Source of the DNA: Microbacterium tenebrionis
GTDB taxonomy: Bacteria; Actinomycetota; Actinomycetes; Actinomycetales; Microbacteriaceae
Length of the DNA stretch: 37,620 bases
Assembly (NCBI RefSeq): GCF_903645325.1
Contig: NZ_CAHJXQ010000015.1
Coordinates: 1-37,620 of the forward strand
Reading direction: 5' to 3'
In this document: positions 32,049 through 37,620 of the stretch, piece after piece
Position numbering within the stretch: position 1 is the stretch's first letter
Layout of the letters: the number at the start of each line of letters is the position of its first letter
The notes under the pieces: model-generated
What the model was told of the DNA's origin: nothing
What the model saw: only the letters and a program-made list of their open reading frames with translations
Database searches by the model: none
Position numbers and translations under genes: made by a program

Positions 32049-33077
32049 ATGAATGACGTCGACCCGCTCTCCCTCGACAGCATCTCCCTTCTGCTCGTCT
32101 GGACTGCCATCGCCACCTATCTGTTGGCGTTCGTCGCCTTCACTATCGACCTCGCCCAACGCGCCGCCCGCACAACCGTGCCGCAACGTGAACGGGAGCT
32201 CACCGGAGCAGGCAGTCCCGCACGCACTCCCGCGCCTCTGGACCTTCAGGATCCGCCGGAGTCACCAGACAGTATCCTGGTTCCGCCGTCGCAGAGGCCG
32301 CGCCTGTTGTGGGCGAGAATCGGGACCTCGCTGACGGCGCTCGCATTCGTGTTCCATCTGGCCGGAACCGTCACCCGCGGCATCGCCGCCGAACGCGTCC
32401 CCTGGGCGAACATGTACGAGTTCGCCCTCACTGGCACCGTCCTGATCGTCGCCGTCTACATCGCCGTACTACGACGTTACGACCTCCGCTTCCTCGGCGC
32501 GTTCCTTATCGGCATGATCGTGCTCCTTCTCGGTGGCGCCACGATCAGCTTTTACGTCGAGGTCGTCCCGTTGATGGATCCCCTCAAGAGCATCTGGCTC
32601 GTCATCCACGTCTTCGTCGCATCCCTCGCCACCGCGTTGTTCGCCATCGCATGCGGCATATCCATCACACAACTACTGCAGAACCGGAAGGCACGCCGAC
32701 TCGCACGAGCGTCGACCGACGCTCACCGAACTCCCCGGTCGAGCTTCCTGAACACGCTGCCCGCGGCGGATGCGCTGGAAACTCTCGCGTACCGGTTCGC
32801 GATCGTCGGATTCATGTTCTGGACCTTTACCCTGATCGCCGGCGCGATCTGGGCGAACGACTCGTGGGGCCGCTACTGGGGCTTCGACGTCAAGGAGGTC
32901 TGGACGTTCGTGATCTGGGTGCTCTACGCCGGCTACATCCACGCCAGAGCTACCCGCGGTTGGCGCGGATCCCCCTCGGCGTGGTTGTCCATCGTCGGCT
33001 TCGTCGCTGTGCTGTTCAACTTCACGATCGTCAACATGTACTTTCAGGGCCTGCACTCTTACTCCGGTCTCTCGTGA
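32049..33077 (+). CDS. ccsB: Cytochrome c biogenesis protein CcsB/CcsA family
   Basis: 342 residues, about eight membrane helices. The tryptophan-rich haem-binding WWD-type segment reads WGRYWGFDVKEVW (residues 273-285), with Phe where the family mostly has Trp in W-D-P-K-E. Conserved His in VFHLAG, VIHVFVA, YIHARAT and GLHSYSG are all present. It works with ResB to export haem and attach it to CxxCH motifs. Only a distant GGAG precedes the ATG; the gene is 69 bp after the M23 gene. No cytochrome c gene follows in the island. Confidence 0.92.
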   Translation: MNDVDPLSLDSISLLLVWTAIATYLLAFVAFTIDLAQRAARTTVPQRERELTGAGSPARTPAPLDLQDPPESPDSILVPPSQRPRLLWARIGTSLTALAFVFHLAGTVTRGIAAERVPWANMYEFALTGTVLIVAVYIAVLRRYDLRFLGAFLIGMIVLLLGGATISFYVEVVPLMDPLKSIWLVIHVFVASLATALFAIACGISITQLLQNRKARRLARASTDAHRTPRSSFLNTLPAADALETLAYRFAIVGFMFWTFTLIAGAIWANDSWGRYWGFDVKEVWTFVIWVLYAGYIHARATRGWRGSPSAWLSIVGFVAVLFNFTIVNMYFQGLHSYSGLS

Positions 33078-33187
33078 CCTTGAGGTTCCGACGAGACGAT
33101 GGCCATTAGGCGCTGAAAGGGCGTGCACTCGAGCTCGGTCCCACAGGAGTGCAAGACCTCCGATGAGCAGGCAGTCGGGCGGCGTTA

Positions 33188-34546
33188 TCAGACGTAAACG
33201 CCGCGCTCCTCCATGAACCTCACGGGGTTGGTGTATCCGCCGTTGATGTAGACCTCGAAGTGCAGGTGGCATCCGAAGGAACGTCCCGTATCACCTGCAT
33301 ATGCGATCACTTGCCCCGAGTTCACCCACTGCCCTTGTCGCACAATGATCCCCCCGGGTCTGATGTGCGCGTAGCCGGTGCCGACTCCCCCGCCATGCTG
33401 GATGCGAACGTAGTTTCCGTAGCCACCGTTGGCGCCGGCATAGTCCACGGTCCCCGAATTGGCAGCGTAGATCGCCGCGCCGCATCCGTTGGCAAGGTCG
33501 GCGCCGTAGTGGTAGCTCGACGAACAGCCCTGCGGCCCGCACATCGGCGTTCGAGGACCGTAGCTCGAGCTGCGAGCTCCTCCGTGGGGACGGACCCATC
33601 CGCCGCTGCCTGCGGTTCCACCGCCTCCCCCGTTGCCTCCTCCGTTGGCGGCGGCTTCCGCAGCTTCCCGCTCGCGGCGCGCCCTCTCCTCAGCCTCTCG
33701 TGCCGCGACACCAGCCTGGTACCCGGCAACGGTTTGCGTGGTGGTGTCTGTGAGAGCGGCCAGCTGGGCCTTCATCGTGTCGAGATTCGCAGTCTGTTCG
33801 TCGAGCGCAATCCGCGCTGCCTCTGCCGCCTGCTGAGCAGCTTCCATTTTCTGTTCAGCGATCCGCTGAAGACGGTCACGCTCGTCACGTGCTACCTGTG
33901 CCTGATCGGAGAGGGACTGCGCAGCATTGCGTGACGAGGCGGCCTTGTCGAAGATCGACTGGTTGTACTCGAGGAATTTCTCCATCGTGCCGAGCCGAGA
34001 CAGGAGTTCGTCGGCGTTCGCGCCGGAGCCGGAGAAGAACAGCTCGAGGGCGGTGTCGTCGCCCCCGCTCCGGTATAGCTGGGCGGCGACCTGGCCGGCT
34101 CGGCGAGCGGATTCATCGGCGATCTTGGCTTGTTCGTCCGCCTGAGCTTGCAGGGATTCGGCTTCGGTGATCGCAGCGAAGTACTCCTGTTGTGCTGCAA
34201 AGAACTCGTCGGACGCCGTCTTCGCGGCCGCTTCCGTCTCGGCGACGTTCTGGGTCAGGGACTGGATCAGGCTTTCGATGCGCGTCACCTCAGCCGCTTT
34301 GGCGGCCTCGTTGTTCTTGGCGCGTTGCACATCGTCCCAGCTCGGATAGGAGTCCGCATACGCAGCGGACACTCCAGAGGAGACACCGAATGCGGCGAGG
34401 GCGACGACTCCGAGCGCGCCGAGCGCGAAGGCACTGCGCCGCGTGATTGTCCTCCCCCAGAGGGAGTCACGCTCCGCGGCGGTGGGGGCGCAACTGCAGT
34501 CCTGAGCGGCCGCGGCTGCCGCGTCCGTTGCGAGCCGTTCGTTCAC
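33188..34546 (-). CDS. M23 peptidase with N-terminal coiled coil (PcsB/EnvC-like layout)
   Basis: 452 residues. The N-terminus (CSCAPTAAERD) is followed by a twin-arginine-like signal, TRRSAFALGALGVVALAA, with cleavage near AYA-DSYP. Residues about 70-300 form long coiled coils rich in Ala/Glu/Gln, a Gly-rich hinge follows (GGGNGGGGG), and the C-terminal M23 domain has HYGADL and CHLHFEVYING. This is the layout of division-linked hydrolases, in which the coiled coil controls the enzyme. It is the only cargo gene in the island on the minus strand besides int/xis. GTG start with AAGGA upstream. Its type is common in Microbacteriaceae chromosomes, so it may be captured host DNA. Confidence 0.88.
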   Translation of the reverse strand: MNERLATDAAAAAAQDCSCAPTAAERDSLWGRTITRRSAFALGALGVVALAAFGVSSGVSAAYADSYPSWDDVQRAKNNEAAKAAEVTRIESLIQSLTQNVAETEAAAKTASDEFFAAQQEYFAAITEAESLQAQADEQAKIADESARRAGQVAAQLYRSGGDDTALELFFSGSGANADELLSRLGTMEKFLEYNQSIFDKAASSRNAAQSLSDQAQVARDERDRLQRIAEQKMEAAQQAAEAARIALDEQTANLDTMKAQLAALTDTTTQTVAGYQAGVAAREAEERARREREAAEAAANGGGNGGGGGTAGSGGWVRPHGGARSSSYGPRTPMCGPQGCSSSYHYGADLANGCGAAIYAANSGTVDYAGANGGYGNYVRIQHGGGVGTGYAHIRPGGIIVRQGQWVNSGQVIAYAGDTGRSFGCHLHFEVYINGGYTNPVRFMEERGVYV

Positions 34547-34555
34547 GGTGATCCT

Positions 34556-35348
34556 TCAGGGTCGTCGTGTTCCACCGGGCAGGATCGTGCGGGACTGCGG
34601 AGATCTCGCATCCGGAGAATTCTGTCTCTCCCATGCTCGCGCGGTATCCATCTGGTCACGCCATCGGCGCACCGAGGTGCTCCGTGAAGCGGTGGTGCGA
34701 CGCGAAGCTCGAATCGCCAAATGGTCCCGCGAGTCCCTGCACGTGCTCGGGTGGGTCATCGAGATCATGCTCGGCTCCGGACTGCGGATCAACGAGGTCC
34801 ACCTGTGCGACCGTGAGGCTCTTCGGCACCTTCCGCTTCTTCTGCTGACGGCGAAGGGACCTCATGGGGTTGTGCTCGATGACTCCGTTCTCGATCGCCA
34901 TGGCGAAGGCTCCGTTGAGCGCCACTCGGGCCTGCTGCAGCGCGGCTTCTCCTCGCGCCTCCTCGACGGCTTTCAGCATGCGTTTCACTCGCAGAGGCTG
35001 CCGAGCTTCGCCGATCGGGATGGCGCCGATGAGGGGGTCGAGCCATGAGATCGTGCTCTTATAGATCCGGACGGACTGCTTGCGGATCGCGCCGTCGCGG
35101 TCTTCAATCCAGAGCCCGAAGAGGACGGAGAGGGGCGTGTCCTCGCTCAGGGACTCCGCTCCGAACACCATGCGGAGGACCTCGGCCTTGAGTGCCATCA
35201 AGGCGAGGGCCTCAGTCTCACCGATCGCAGACGGGCGTCGATCGTTTCCGCCGGCGTCTCGAGTTCGGCAGCGCGCCCGGAACCCGCCGCGGACGGGGGT
35301 GAAGGTCACGCTGCCGAGCTCGCCGACCTTCAGTGGCCGGCGACCCAT
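34556..35348 (-). pseudogene. Tyrosine integrase, scrambled by an internal inversion and truncated
   Basis: The N-terminal arm-binding and SAM-like core-binding regions read normally from ATG 35348 to about 34790, ending KVPKSLTVAQVDLV. The next part, the start of the catalytic domain, is present on the plus strand: 34674-34799 encodes REAVVRREARIAKW and GWVIEIMLGSGLRINEV, which contains the first catalytic Arg. To its left the minus strand again reads integrase-like RRWRDQMD and SRTILPGG. So a segment of roughly 110-120 bp is flipped in place. The HxxR and Tyr boxes are not found. The open frame from 35348 stops at 34656 after nonsense residues. The gene is coupled to the excisionase gene by ATGA. 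Confidence 0.75.
34669..34808. repeat. Imperfect inverted repeats bounding the flipped integrase segment
   Basis: Left arm 34669-34687 (GCACCGAGGTGCTCCGTGA) and the reverse complement of the right arm 34789-34808 (GCACAGGTGGACCTCGTTGA) are similar, sharing GCAC, AGGTG and a CTC-GT-GA tail. They lie at the two ends of the inverted segment and could have mediated the flip. Confidence 0.45.
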
Positions 35349-35563
35349 CAGGCTGCGCCCTTGCTCGCCGTCGGAGCGATCGGTGTCTGCGCGTTGATCC
35401 AGTCGGCAACGTCAGCCTCGCGGTACCGCGCGTGCTTGCCGACCTTGATGCAAGCAGGCCCGTCTCCGGTGATCCGCCAGGATTCGAGGGTCCGTTTGGA
35501 GACCTGGAGGATCTCCGCGACCTCGTCGGTGGTGAGCAGTCGAGCGATCGTGATGTCCGTCAT
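35348..35563 (-). CDS. Excisionase-like MerR/HTH_17 DNA-binding protein
   Basis: 71 residues. A single helix-turn-helix domain: LLTTDEVAEILQVSKRTLES, then GDGPACIKVGKHARYREADV and DWINAQ, the usual form of excisionase/DNA-binding domain proteins next to actinobacterial integrases. It would bend attachment-site DNA and steer the integrase toward excision, or repress it. The start at 35563 is chosen because homology begins there; the frame is open to 35719 with a poor N-terminus. It overlaps the integrase start by ATGA. Confidence 0.85.
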   Translation of the reverse strand: MTDITIARLLTTDEVAEILQVSKRTLESWRITGDGPACIKVGKHARYREADVADWINAQTPIAPTASKGAA

Positions 35564-35685
35564 GCCGAGCACATACCCGGTGTTAACCGGATCGTGTTCG
35601 GGGGTGCTCGTACGAACCGGTAGCACCTGCGCAGGAGGTTCGCGATCGGCCTCGTTCTCGGCGATAAACGGACCAAAAACGGATC

Positions 35686-35704
35686 GGGCCCCTTGTCGGG
35701 GCCC
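35686..35704 (-). terminator. Hairpin downstream of tRNA-Met inside the island
   Basis: GGGCCCC and GGGGCCC form a perfect 7-bp stem with a 5-base loop. Read on the minus strand it is followed after six bases by TTTTT. It could end tRNA-Met transcripts now that the native terminator is gone, while also lying in front of the excisionase gene. Confidence 0.4.
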
Positions 35705-35768
35705 ATCTGTGTTCCACATACACGTCCTCGATTTCCGCGGATTTCCGCGTGTATCAAGGTGGAACGAA

Positions 35769-35803
35769 GTAGCAGGAGCGGGGCTTGAACCCGCGACCTC
35801 ACG
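35769..35803 (-). repeat. attR core (35-bp tRNA-Met 3' segment)
   Basis: Identical to 14316-14350 and part of the intact tRNA-Met gene. Confidence 0.88.
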
Positions 35804-35843
35804 ATTATGAGTCGTGCGCTCTCACCAACTGAGCTACCCTGCC
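35770..35843 (-). tRNA. tRNA-Met (anticodon CAT)
   Basis: 74 nt with full cloverleaf: acceptor GGCAGGG/TCCTGCT (G-U at the first and last pairs), D stem GCTC/GAGC, anticodon arm CACGA-CTCATAA-TCGTG, T arm GCGGG-TTCAAGC-CCCGC, discriminator A, no encoded CCA. The first base pair is G-U rather than the mismatch of initiator tRNA, and there is no GGG/CCC anticodon stem, so it is an elongator type. The 3' 34 bases were supplied by the island on integration and keep the gene intact. Confidence 0.92.
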
Positions 35844-35876
35844 GCACGGCTTTCCGCCGGTGAGGCGGAAGCTGCG

Positions 35877-35948
35877 AGCCCCGAGTCAGGATTGAACTGA
35901 CGACCCCTTCCTTACCATGGAAGTGCTCTGCCACTGAGCTATCGGGGC
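35877..35948 (-). tRNA. tRNA-Thr (anticodon GGT)
   Basis: 72 nt: acceptor GCCCCGA/TCGGGGC, D stem GCTC/GAGC, anticodon arm CTTCC-ATGGTAA-GGAAG, T arm GTCAG-TTCAATC-CTGAC, discriminator T, no CCA. It lies 33 bp upstream of tRNA-Met in the same direction; a Thr-Met pair is common in Actinobacteria and was probably one transcript. Confidence 0.93.
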
Positions 35949-35998
35949 GTTGTCACCCGTGAAGGCAACCACACGAGAATACCATCACTTCGGCGTTC

Positions 35999-37141
35999 TC
36001 ACGAAACCGGGGAGACCCCGTCGTTCCTCCCGGCGTTCTCGCTGAACCAGGGAAGCGGATCGATCGTCGAGCCGTCGACGATGAGCTCGAAATGCATGTG
36101 CGCACCGTACGAGCGGCCGGTGTTGCCGACCTTGCCGATGATGTCGCCGACCTCGACCGTCTGACCCGCCACGACCTGCAGCGAGCCGTACTGCATGTGC
36201 GCGTAGTGGCTCGTGATGAGCTTCCCGTCGATCATGTGATCGATGTAGACCGTGACGCCGTAGTTGCCGCCGGATTCGGTCGCGATGCGGACCTTGCCGT
36301 CGGCGATCGACTGCACAGGGGCGCCATCGCCGGGGAGCAGATCGAGCCCCTCGTGCAGCGTGCCGTTGCGCATGCCGTACCCGTAGCTCATGCCGACACC
36401 GACGATGAACGGCCACTGGATCGCCGCCGTCGGGTCGTTGGTGTAGATCCGGTTGGAGTACGAGATGCCCTGCTCGGCGGCAAGGTCGATCAGCGATGCC
36501 GCCGAGAAGCCCTCCGAACGCTGCATGGCCTCGTTCTGGACGTCGGACGATGCGACGTACGCCTGGATCTCGTCGGTCTCGGAGGAGGAAACGCTCTGGG
36601 ATGCCGCGACCAACGACATCGCGGCGGAGGTCTGACCGCCCTGAGCCGCGGCGAGCGCCTCGGCCGGAAGGGTCATCGAGACGGCGAGCATCCCCGCGAT
36701 CCCCATGATGCCGACGGTGGCTCCGGCCGCGAAGACCTTGCGGCGGCGTCCAGCGCGACGCGAGGCCGTATGGATCTCGGTGGCCGCGTTGGGCAGTCGC
36801 TGCACCGACGGGGCCTGAGCGACCGGGAGGCTGCTGGTGACGGCCGCGAAAGCCCTGGATGCCGCGACGAAGGCGTCCTCCGCGAGCACTGGGTCGTCGA
36901 CGGAGTCGGACGCGATCGCGGTCGGGGCCGGCTCCTCGATGACCGTTTCGACGACGATCTCGGTCGCGGCGGCGCGCATGCGCTCGCGCAGCGCGCGGCG
37001 GGACAGCGGCGAAACCGGAACATCGGAGGGAGCTGCCGGCGACGCCTCTTCGATGGTCACCGAGGTCGCGGAGTCCGCGTTCCGGTGACGGCTGGAGCGG
37101 CGCGTGGGCACAGACTCAGCCGGGGAGGTGTCGAAGGGCAA
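35999..37141 (-). CDS. M23 metallopeptidase (chromosomal copy)
   Basis: 380 residues. A long cytoplasmic N-terminus (about 130 residues, basic start TRRSSRHR) precedes the helix VFAAGATVGIMGIAGMLAVS and a stalk. The peptidase domain has HEGLDLLPGDG, YAHMQYGSLQV and GAHMHFELIVDG with the zinc ligands. It is a wall hydrolase facing outward. The start is a TTG at 37141; a GTG at 37111 is an alternative. The frameshifted island gene at 26187-27199 is its close relative. It is followed by the tRNA pair 50 bp away. Confidence 0.88.
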   Translation of the reverse strand: MPFDTSPAESVPTRRSSRHRNADSATSVTIEEASPAAPSDVPVSPLSRRALRERMRAAATEIVVETVIEEPAPTAIASDSVDDPVLAEDAFVAASRAFAAVTSSLPVAQAPSVQRLPNAATEIHTASRRAGRRRKVFAAGATVGIMGIAGMLAVSMTLPAEALAAAQGGQTSAAMSLVAASQSVSSSETDEIQAYVASSDVQNEAMQRSEGFSAASLIDLAAEQGISYSNRIYTNDPTAAIQWPFIVGVGMSYGYGMRNGTLHEGLDLLPGDGAPVQSIADGKVRIATESGGNYGVTVYIDHMIDGKLITSHYAHMQYGSLQVVAGQTVEVGDIIGKVGNTGRSYGAHMHFELIVDGSTIDPLPWFSENAGRNDGVSPVS

Positions 37142-37219
37142 TGCAGTCTCTCGGGTGACTCGTCGAACTCGGGGGACCTGCGCATTCGGGTTGCGCCGGT
37201 AACGAACGGATAAACCCTA

Positions 37220-37254
37220 CCGCGGCGCCACTGGGAAAGTCATGCGCGCCGCGG
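37220..37254 (-). terminator. Hairpin after the inositol monophosphatase gene
   Basis: CCGCGGCGC at 37220-37228 and GCGCCGCGG at 37246-37254 form a perfect 9-bp stem with a 17-base loop, 6 bp after the stop codon. On the minus strand it is followed by TAGGGTTTATC, weakly T-rich. It probably ends the upstream gene's transcript before the M23 promoter. Confidence 0.5.
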
Positions 37255-37260
37255 TTGAAT

Positions 37261-37620
37261 TCATGTTTCGAGCACAGCCGACAGACGGGCGTGCAGCTCG
37301 GGCCCCGCAGCGATGATCATGGGACGGGCGGATGCCGTGTCGATGCGGGTGACCAGCCCACCCGCCTCTTCGACGAGGAGCGCCCCCGCGGCGAAGTCCC
37401 ACGGCTTCAGTCCGCGCTCGAAGTAGCCGTCGAGCCGCCCCGCCGCGACGTACGCGAGGTCGAGGGCCGCTGAGCCCATGCGCCGGAGATCGCGGGCGAG
37501 CGGCATCACCCGGCGGACGGTCGCCAGGTCACCGTCGTGCGTCGCCGGATCGTATCCGAACCCGGTCGCCAGAAGCGCACCGGCGGGGGTGGGCCCCCTC
37601 ACACCGCGCCCCCGCCCCCC
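37261..37620 (-). CDS. Inositol monophosphatase family protein, C-terminal part
   Basis: About 120 codons; the 5' part lies beyond the window. GSAALDLAYVAAGRLDGYFE and the metal-binding motif WDFAAGALLVEEAGG identify the inositol-1-phosphatase/SuhB/HisN-type fold, which removes phosphate from inositol phosphates, histidinol phosphate or PAP. The first metal sites are outside the window, so the substrate cannot be judged. The last 20 bases of the window are almost pure C/G and encode Gly/Arg only, which may be contig-end artefact. Confidence 0.85.
   Translation of the reverse strand, partial: GGRGRGVRGPTPAGALLATGFGYDPATHDGDLATVRRVMPLARDLRRMGSAALDLAYVAAGRLDGYFERGLKPWDFAAGALLVEEAGGLVTRIDTASARPMIIAAGPELHARLSAVLET

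Larger units (their letters stand above)
14316..35803. mobile_element. Genomic island integrated in tRNA-Met(CAT)
   Basis: An identical 35-bp sequence, the 3' part of tRNA-Met, lies at 14316-14350 and 35769-35803 in the same orientation. The intact tRNA is at the right end, with an excisionase-like gene and a tyrosine-recombinase remnant next to it, and the tRNA's native terminator is outside the left copy. This is the standard product of integration into a tRNA 3' end, an element of 21.5 kb. The cargo is copper, thiol-redox, cytochrome c assembly, lipoprotein-processing and cell-wall genes. No conjugation, replication or phage structural gene is seen, and the integrase is broken, so it is probably a fixed island. 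Confidence 0.88.

Noticed and set aside
34548..35048. Plus-strand 166-codon frame as a separate integrase gene
   Set aside because: Only about 40 residues in its middle resemble an integrase; the rest is antisense to the minus-strand integrase, so it is explained by a small inversion.
37142..37260. Possible cyclic-di-AMP riboswitch before the chromosomal M23 gene
   Set aside because: Such riboswitches occur before actinobacterial wall hydrolases, but I could not fit the conserved ydaO motifs; only a terminator-like hairpin is clear.
37601..37620. C/G-only end of the window as a biological repeat
   Set aside because: More likely a contig-end or low-quality stretch within the phosphatase gene.

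Overview
The window comes from a high-GC Gram-positive bacterium, most likely a Microbacterium-like member of the Microbacteriaceae. This is inferred from strong G/C third-position bias, GTG/TTG starts with GTGA/ATGA overlaps, tRNA genes without encoded CCA, several apparently leaderless genes, and protein types such as DUF1206, DUF3515 and actinobacterial M23 peptidases. No rRNA or CRISPR array is present.

Positions 1-14315 look like ordinary chromosome. They hold the 3' end of a heavy-metal P-type ATPase, a DUF1206 membrane protein, a LysR regulator divergent from a leaderless acyl-CoA dehydrogenase, and a nine-gene minus-strand operon (12362 down to 3710): SDR, amidohydrolase, MaoC hydratase, ABC solute-binding lipoprotein, acyl-CoA ligase, two ABC permeases, ABC ATPase and MFS exporter. 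A MarR regulator is divergent from it. The enzyme set and regulator match the CoA-dependent, beta-ketoacyl-CoA-hydrolase type of phenylpropanoid/hydroxycinnamate catabolism (cou/phd clusters), here joined to an ABC importer. A BBE-type FAD oxidoreductase that lost its FAD-binding segment follows.

Positions 14316-35803 form a genomic island of about 21.5 kb in the 3' end of tRNA-Met(CAT). An identical 35-bp piece of the tRNA lies at both ends. An excisionase-like HTH gene and an integrase sit next to the intact tRNA, and the tRNA's own terminator is stranded at the far end. The integrase is broken: part of its catalytic domain is inverted and the C-terminal catalytic boxes are missing, so the island is probably stuck. 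Its cargo is nearly all for work outside the cytoplasmic membrane: copper handling (CopC, CopD-CtaG fusion, second CtaG), zinc-type efflux (CDF), thiol redox (DsbA, TlpA/ResA, CcdA), system II cytochrome c assembly (ResB, CcsB), lipoprotein maturation (LspA, Lnt), lipoproteins and three M23 peptidoglycan hydrolases. Three diverged copies of one small two-helix membrane protein stand at the heads of what look like three sub-operons. Each has a -10-like box exactly 7 nt before its ATG, suggesting leaderless mRNAs. I see no metal-responsive regulator and no CxxCH cytochrome in the island.

Positions 35804-37620 return to chromosome: the rest of tRNA-Met, tRNA-Thr(GGT), a fourth M23 peptidase (a close relative of the frameshifted island copy), and the C-terminal part of an inositol monophosphatase-family protein running off the window.
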